The notes beneath the pieces were generated by a model, which was not told the origin of the DNA, did no database searches, and saw only the letters and a program-made list of their open reading frames with translations. Below, in pieces: positions 59,951-64,000 of a stretch of 64,000 bases of DNA. The DNA is from Otis tarda (taxonomy: Eukaryota > Chordata > Aves > Otidiformes > Otididae). Position 1 is the stretch's first letter; every line of letters starts with the position of its first letter. The position numbers and the translations under genes were made by a program. The stretch spans positions 207,589,553 to 207,653,552 of the forward strand of contig CM048552.1 in assembly GCA_026413225.1 (NCBI GenBank), in the 5' to 3' direction.

Positions 59951-62900
59951 CTGGACACTGATGGCATTACTAATTCATCATGCCTCACTGGTAATTTTTG
60001 TTCAGAGAATGAGGAAACACCGATATACAGAAAAGCAAGCTAATGATTGTGAAGTCCATCACAGCAGCTGGATTTGCCTTGGAAGTAAATTTCTCTTTCT
60101 ATCTGGTGGGGTAAGGCCAGCACACTGTGAAATTAGAACTGGAATATCTTGAAAATAAGTAGGAATATCAAAACATTTTCTGGTAAGGTATCCGCCTTAT
60201 GAACATATAGCCATCAATGGCTTAGGCTTACACATTGAGATAGTTCCTCATTCCTGGAAAATCTTTAAAAAAAACTAAGAGAAAATAAGCCCATAAACAT
60301 TGTCAGTTGGGTTTTATAGTGTCTTAAGGGGCACTTACTAGTTCTTGTGGAATAAAATATATCAATGCACCAGCTGCATGGCTTTTATGAATCGTTTCCA
60401 TCAAATCTGTTTCTAGTAATTAATACACAGACTTAATACATGTCACACAGTCAGAACCCTAGATCTGCGCTATGCAGTCACCAATTCAGTTTACAGTAGT
60501 GCAAATCGAGAGTCATTCCAGAGCTTCTAAACATCCTCGGGACCACTGTGTTATCCTTCTTGCAGTCCTCCTCCAAATTGTCCTGTAGTCAGATGCTTGC
60601 AAGATGTTTTGACAGTGGCTGGACACATTAGAGTCAATGGAGAGAAAAACATGTCAAGGGCATGATCTGCTTCATATTTAAATTAAATTTTAAAATAGAT
60701 CAGTTTAGCTGCCTGCCAAGAGATATTACTTTCTCCCATGGGTCTAAAAAAGGAGTCAAGGTGACCAGGTTGTATGTAGACCTCTACACAGCAAATCCAC
60801 AAACTCAGATGAGATAAGTAGCTATTTTGATAAGCTCCACCTAGCATATAGAGCAAGGCTGCTTTTGTTTCAAATGCATCTGTGTTTGTCTGATGTCTCC
60901 CATTTTGTGGCTATTCAACTATTTATATGCAAGTACTTGGGTTCACAGAAAATCCTTTGGCTGCAGAATGTCTCACAGTGGGATCTTGTTATAGCATTAA
61001 GACACAGCACTGCAATGACACAGATAATAAGTAATGATGTAAGTAGTAAGTAATTTGAGTAACAGCGTTGTAAAATCAGATGGATATTAAAAAATACCCT
61101 GTAGGATGGTAATGGGAAACACAGTAAGAGATAGTTTAAATAATTCAGAATTACATTAATTCCTCTACTTTTAGCAGAAACACATAACTAATTTCCTCCC
61201 AATTCATGTTTTTCCCCAAAATATTAAGGTTCTCAATCTACAATAATCCAGTATTATAAGCAGGTAGCACTTGCACAGCACTTTTCATCTTCAAATAATT
61301 TTGCAAATGTTACTGAGTTAGTTAATATTTTCCTGAGAACAAGGTACAGGAGGTAAGATTGCCAGCACTGAGATGGCCAGGTAATAAATTTGAAGTTAGA
61401 TTAAATTTTCTGCTTCCAGATCCAAGCAGTTCTTAAATAAAAACATCCCAGTTTATGTCATAGACAGTTTGAGTATTTCTGAAATTTGAGTGAGATATTG
61501 TCGATATGAAGACTTTTAAATTATGAGATTCTTTATCATGTTAAGTGCATACACTTTTTATTCCCTAGTCATCACCTTTATCCTTCCAAGATGTCTTGGC
61601 ACAAGCCCTACAAATCCTTTAATAGCAAATATTCCCAGTAAATTCAATAAGACTTTTCCAAACTGTGAAACACAGGGAAGATCAGAACGGAATCCCAAGG
61701 TCATTAAAAAGTCTCTCAGTTTGGTGCTGGACTTGAGTGAAACATTTTCTCTTGCACAAAGTATGGATTGGAAATCTCATTCTGTTTTGGGTAATATTGT
61801 GTTATCTATTGTCTGCCAGTGTAAAATAATGCAGGTGAACTCCTGATTCCCTACAGTGAACTCTTAAGATCTGGCATCGTGTTTGTGTGTTTCAAATAAA
61901 GAATATTAAGCTAAATTTTCTCTCAATGCAACCAGCTTATAAAAAGCTTAGTCAAGAAGCTAGTACATAGATGGTGGTACTGTCTTTTCTATAAGTAGCA
62001 TTTTAACACCTAATGAAAATCACAGCATCAATGAAGTGTAGCAGATTTCTACCAACAGCAAATAGTATACATATACCTTTCTATAAGGATTGGAGACATA
62101 TTTTCTCAAAACATGACCTTTGTCTCTTTCCCTTTCATGGTTGAAAGATACTGAAATGTCATCTCAAATTGTTCTTTATTTGCCTTATGGTTTTACTAAA
62201 TCCTTTTAAAGAAACAGCCTACACACTGACTCATGACCAGCTTTTTCCATTTATTTTTTAACAGATGCCCAATGGTGTTAAATAAAGATCACTGTTCCTT
62301 CTGTGAGTATAATTTTCCTTATGTAAAAATTCTTTATTTTATCAAAGATGCTTCTTAAGGAAGAAATCTCACCCACCTTAATTAAAAAAAAAAACCCTGA
62401 ATCATAAACTCTACGTAATAATAAGATTTCAATGGAGGTTATAAACCTTGAGTGCATTTAACAGGGAAATTTACTAAAGATTGATCTGGATAAATACTGA
62501 CATGTACGTGTGCCTTTTGTGATAAATGATACTGACATGTTTGATTGTCAATAATAATTTAATTTCTTTTTTGTCTCAGAGGCTTTAGGGAAAGTGAACA
62601 TCTTAGGCAATTTGGAAAATTCTCTGCAAGAAAAAAAATGTTCTTGAAACATTTTTCTCAAAATGAAAAATCCTTTCTAAGAGGAAAACAAACTTTACTA
62701 TCTTGAATGCAACTGAATGGTTTCTTGTATTAAAAAAAAAATAATCTTATTAGCCACAGCATTAGATTCAAAAGTATTATTTAAAAGCATCTTGTCTCCT
62801 TCCAGACAGTAAACCACTATTGACAGTTCATTAATTTTGTGTAAATAACTCTGGCCTACTTTTACCAGGACACTTGGTAAAGGGTTTTTTTTAATTATTT

Positions 62901-63409
62901 CTTAAAACAACCACTGGAAAAGAAACCACTCCCTTGTCATTCAGAAACCTAAAAGCTTCTTCTGGACAGGAAATTATTCTTTGTTTTACAACGCTCAAGA
63001 TCTTTTTCAGAAAAAACATGAATGTAAACATTCATGTGTCTCTCACTGGTACTGAAATACTTTTTTGGCACAAGGAGTCAAAGCCCTTCCCACATCCCAC
63101 TAACTTTATTGTAGCTCTATTGCTTTTTCCAGCTCTGTAGACTGTGACGGCATCTTCTGAATATTTGTGGGGATATATCCAGCCACACTTATTTTCAGCC
63201 ATATGCTGAGGAGCTGCGCCAAATCAATCATGTTTACGTGATACTTCCACCATCACTTTCACATAACCCAAGCTGCATCTCGCTTTGTGTTATGTCTCAC
63301 ACAGATGCGCACATACAACACCATGGTGTCTGCTTGGTCTCCTGATTAGCCAGCCCTCCTGACAGCCAAGTAAATAATTGTGACATGCTGGATGGAGACT
63401 CTGCCCTTG
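59951..63409. other. Unique AT-rich sequence
   Basis: No gene or repeat family recognised. A 107-codon plus frame at 61523-61846 has no domain. Confidence 0.5.
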
Positions 63410-64000
63410 TGTTGTGGTTTAGCCCTGGTCACCACACCATTTCTTGCTCAACCTCCTCCTCCCCAGCGGGATGGGGGAGAGAACTGGGGAGAAAGGAAAA
63501 CTCGTGGGTTGAGATGAAGACAGTTTACTAGAATAGCAAAGGAAAATTACAATATAAAAGAATATGAGGATATTAAAATATACAAAATGAACAATGTATG
63601 TTTTCTCTCCACCCAATGTCGCAATGACCAACACAGCCCTTCCCGAGCCGCGACCATGGAAACAAAACCAAGCAGCAAGCAAAGGAGCAAAAGAGAGCCA
63701 GCAAGGTAGAGGGAGCAATGCCAGCGAACGAGAGAGAGCAATGGATACCAGGAAGGCAGATACTCCCCTGGCCAACCCCCACTTATATACTGAGCATGAC
63801 GTTTATGGCATGGAATACTCTCTTTGGCCAGTTTGGATCAGTTATTCTGTCTGTCTTCCTCCCAGCTTCCTGCATCTGCACATTAGCGAGACTTGGAAAG
63901 CCAGACAGTGTCCTTGATCTCATTCACAACAACTCGTATCATCAGGGTATTTATCAACATTCTTCACATCCAAAACATACCAGCTACTGAGAGGAAAATT
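63410..64000 (-). mobile_element. ERV LTR of the 9791 type, running off the window
   Basis: On plus it starts TGTTGTGGTTTAGCCCTGGT and goes through AAAACTCGTGGGTTGAGATG, a TATA box on minus (63783-63789) and GCATGACGTTTATGGCATGG, matching 9791-10440 inverted almost throughout. By comparison only about 26 bp of the promoter-side end lie beyond the right edge. Whether it is solo or part of a provirus cannot be told. Confidence 0.93.
63783..63789 (-). promoter_or_regulatory. TATA box of the LTR at 63410
   Basis: TATATAAGT on minus, in the ATGCTCAG context shared with 6764 and 10049. Confidence 0.7.

Noticed and set aside
1..64000. CRISPR arrays, rRNA, bacterial operons, phage or plasmid features
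   Set aside because: No regularly spaced repeats, no rRNA sequence and no prokaryotic gene layout; the repeats are CR1 and avian LTRs.

Overview
The window is vertebrate nuclear DNA, almost certainly from a bird. It carries many chicken-repeat-1 (CR1) LINE fragments ending in the avian (ATTCTATGAT)-type tail, and solo retroviral LTRs that start TGT(C/T)(C/G)TGG and end in ACNACA or a close variant, as in avian ERV families. Background sequence is AT-rich, introns or intergenic in character, with no bacterial operons, rRNA, CRISPR or recognised host gene. The species cannot be told from the sequence. LTR and CR1 content is high (each roughly a tenth of the window by summed lengths), as in gene-poor or sex-linked avian DNA; that last point is inference. 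Layout: 0-5 kb has a GC-richer patch with a weak minus-strand exon candidate, a tRNA-like SINE fossil, a minus-strand CR1 with an open reverse-transcriptase frame, and an oppositely oriented CR1 3' end. 5-10.5 kb holds three LTRs of three types. 10.5-19.6 kb is unique sequence. 19.6-21 kb is a decayed CR1. 25.2-26.4 kb is a 1.15-kb solo LTR (minus) with a perfect 5-bp target duplication. 27.3-31.7 kb is a cluster of CR1 pieces, an LTR 3' end, a 22-bp perfect palindrome, and the best-preserved element of the window, a CR1 with a 554-codon open RT frame. 32-42.7 kb is mostly unique and adenine-rich on the plus strand. 43-44.1 kb is a rearranged ERV: an LTR 5' part on plus, abutting gag/protease-like sequence on minus. 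44.7-45.6 kb is CR1. 49-50.2 kb is a second 1.15-kb solo LTR (plus), again with a perfect 5-bp duplication, and 51.4 kb a fragment of the same family. 53.4-54 kb is a decayed LTR, 55.1-55.7 kb CR1. 55.7-63.4 kb is unique, with two weak coding candidates. An LTR of the 9.8-kb type runs off the right edge on minus. How things work together: the window reads as a host sequence repeatedly hit by CR1 (all 5' truncated) and by ERVs that later collapsed to solo LTRs. No element looks able to move by itself: every CR1 lacks its ORF1, endonuclease and promoter, and no LTR has a partner provirus. The LTRs still carry TATA and poly(A) motifs and are the clearest possible regulatory sequences. Host coding evidence is limited to a possible terminal exon at 58994-59132 (plus) and weaker candidates near 1.2 kb and 58 kb, none recognised.
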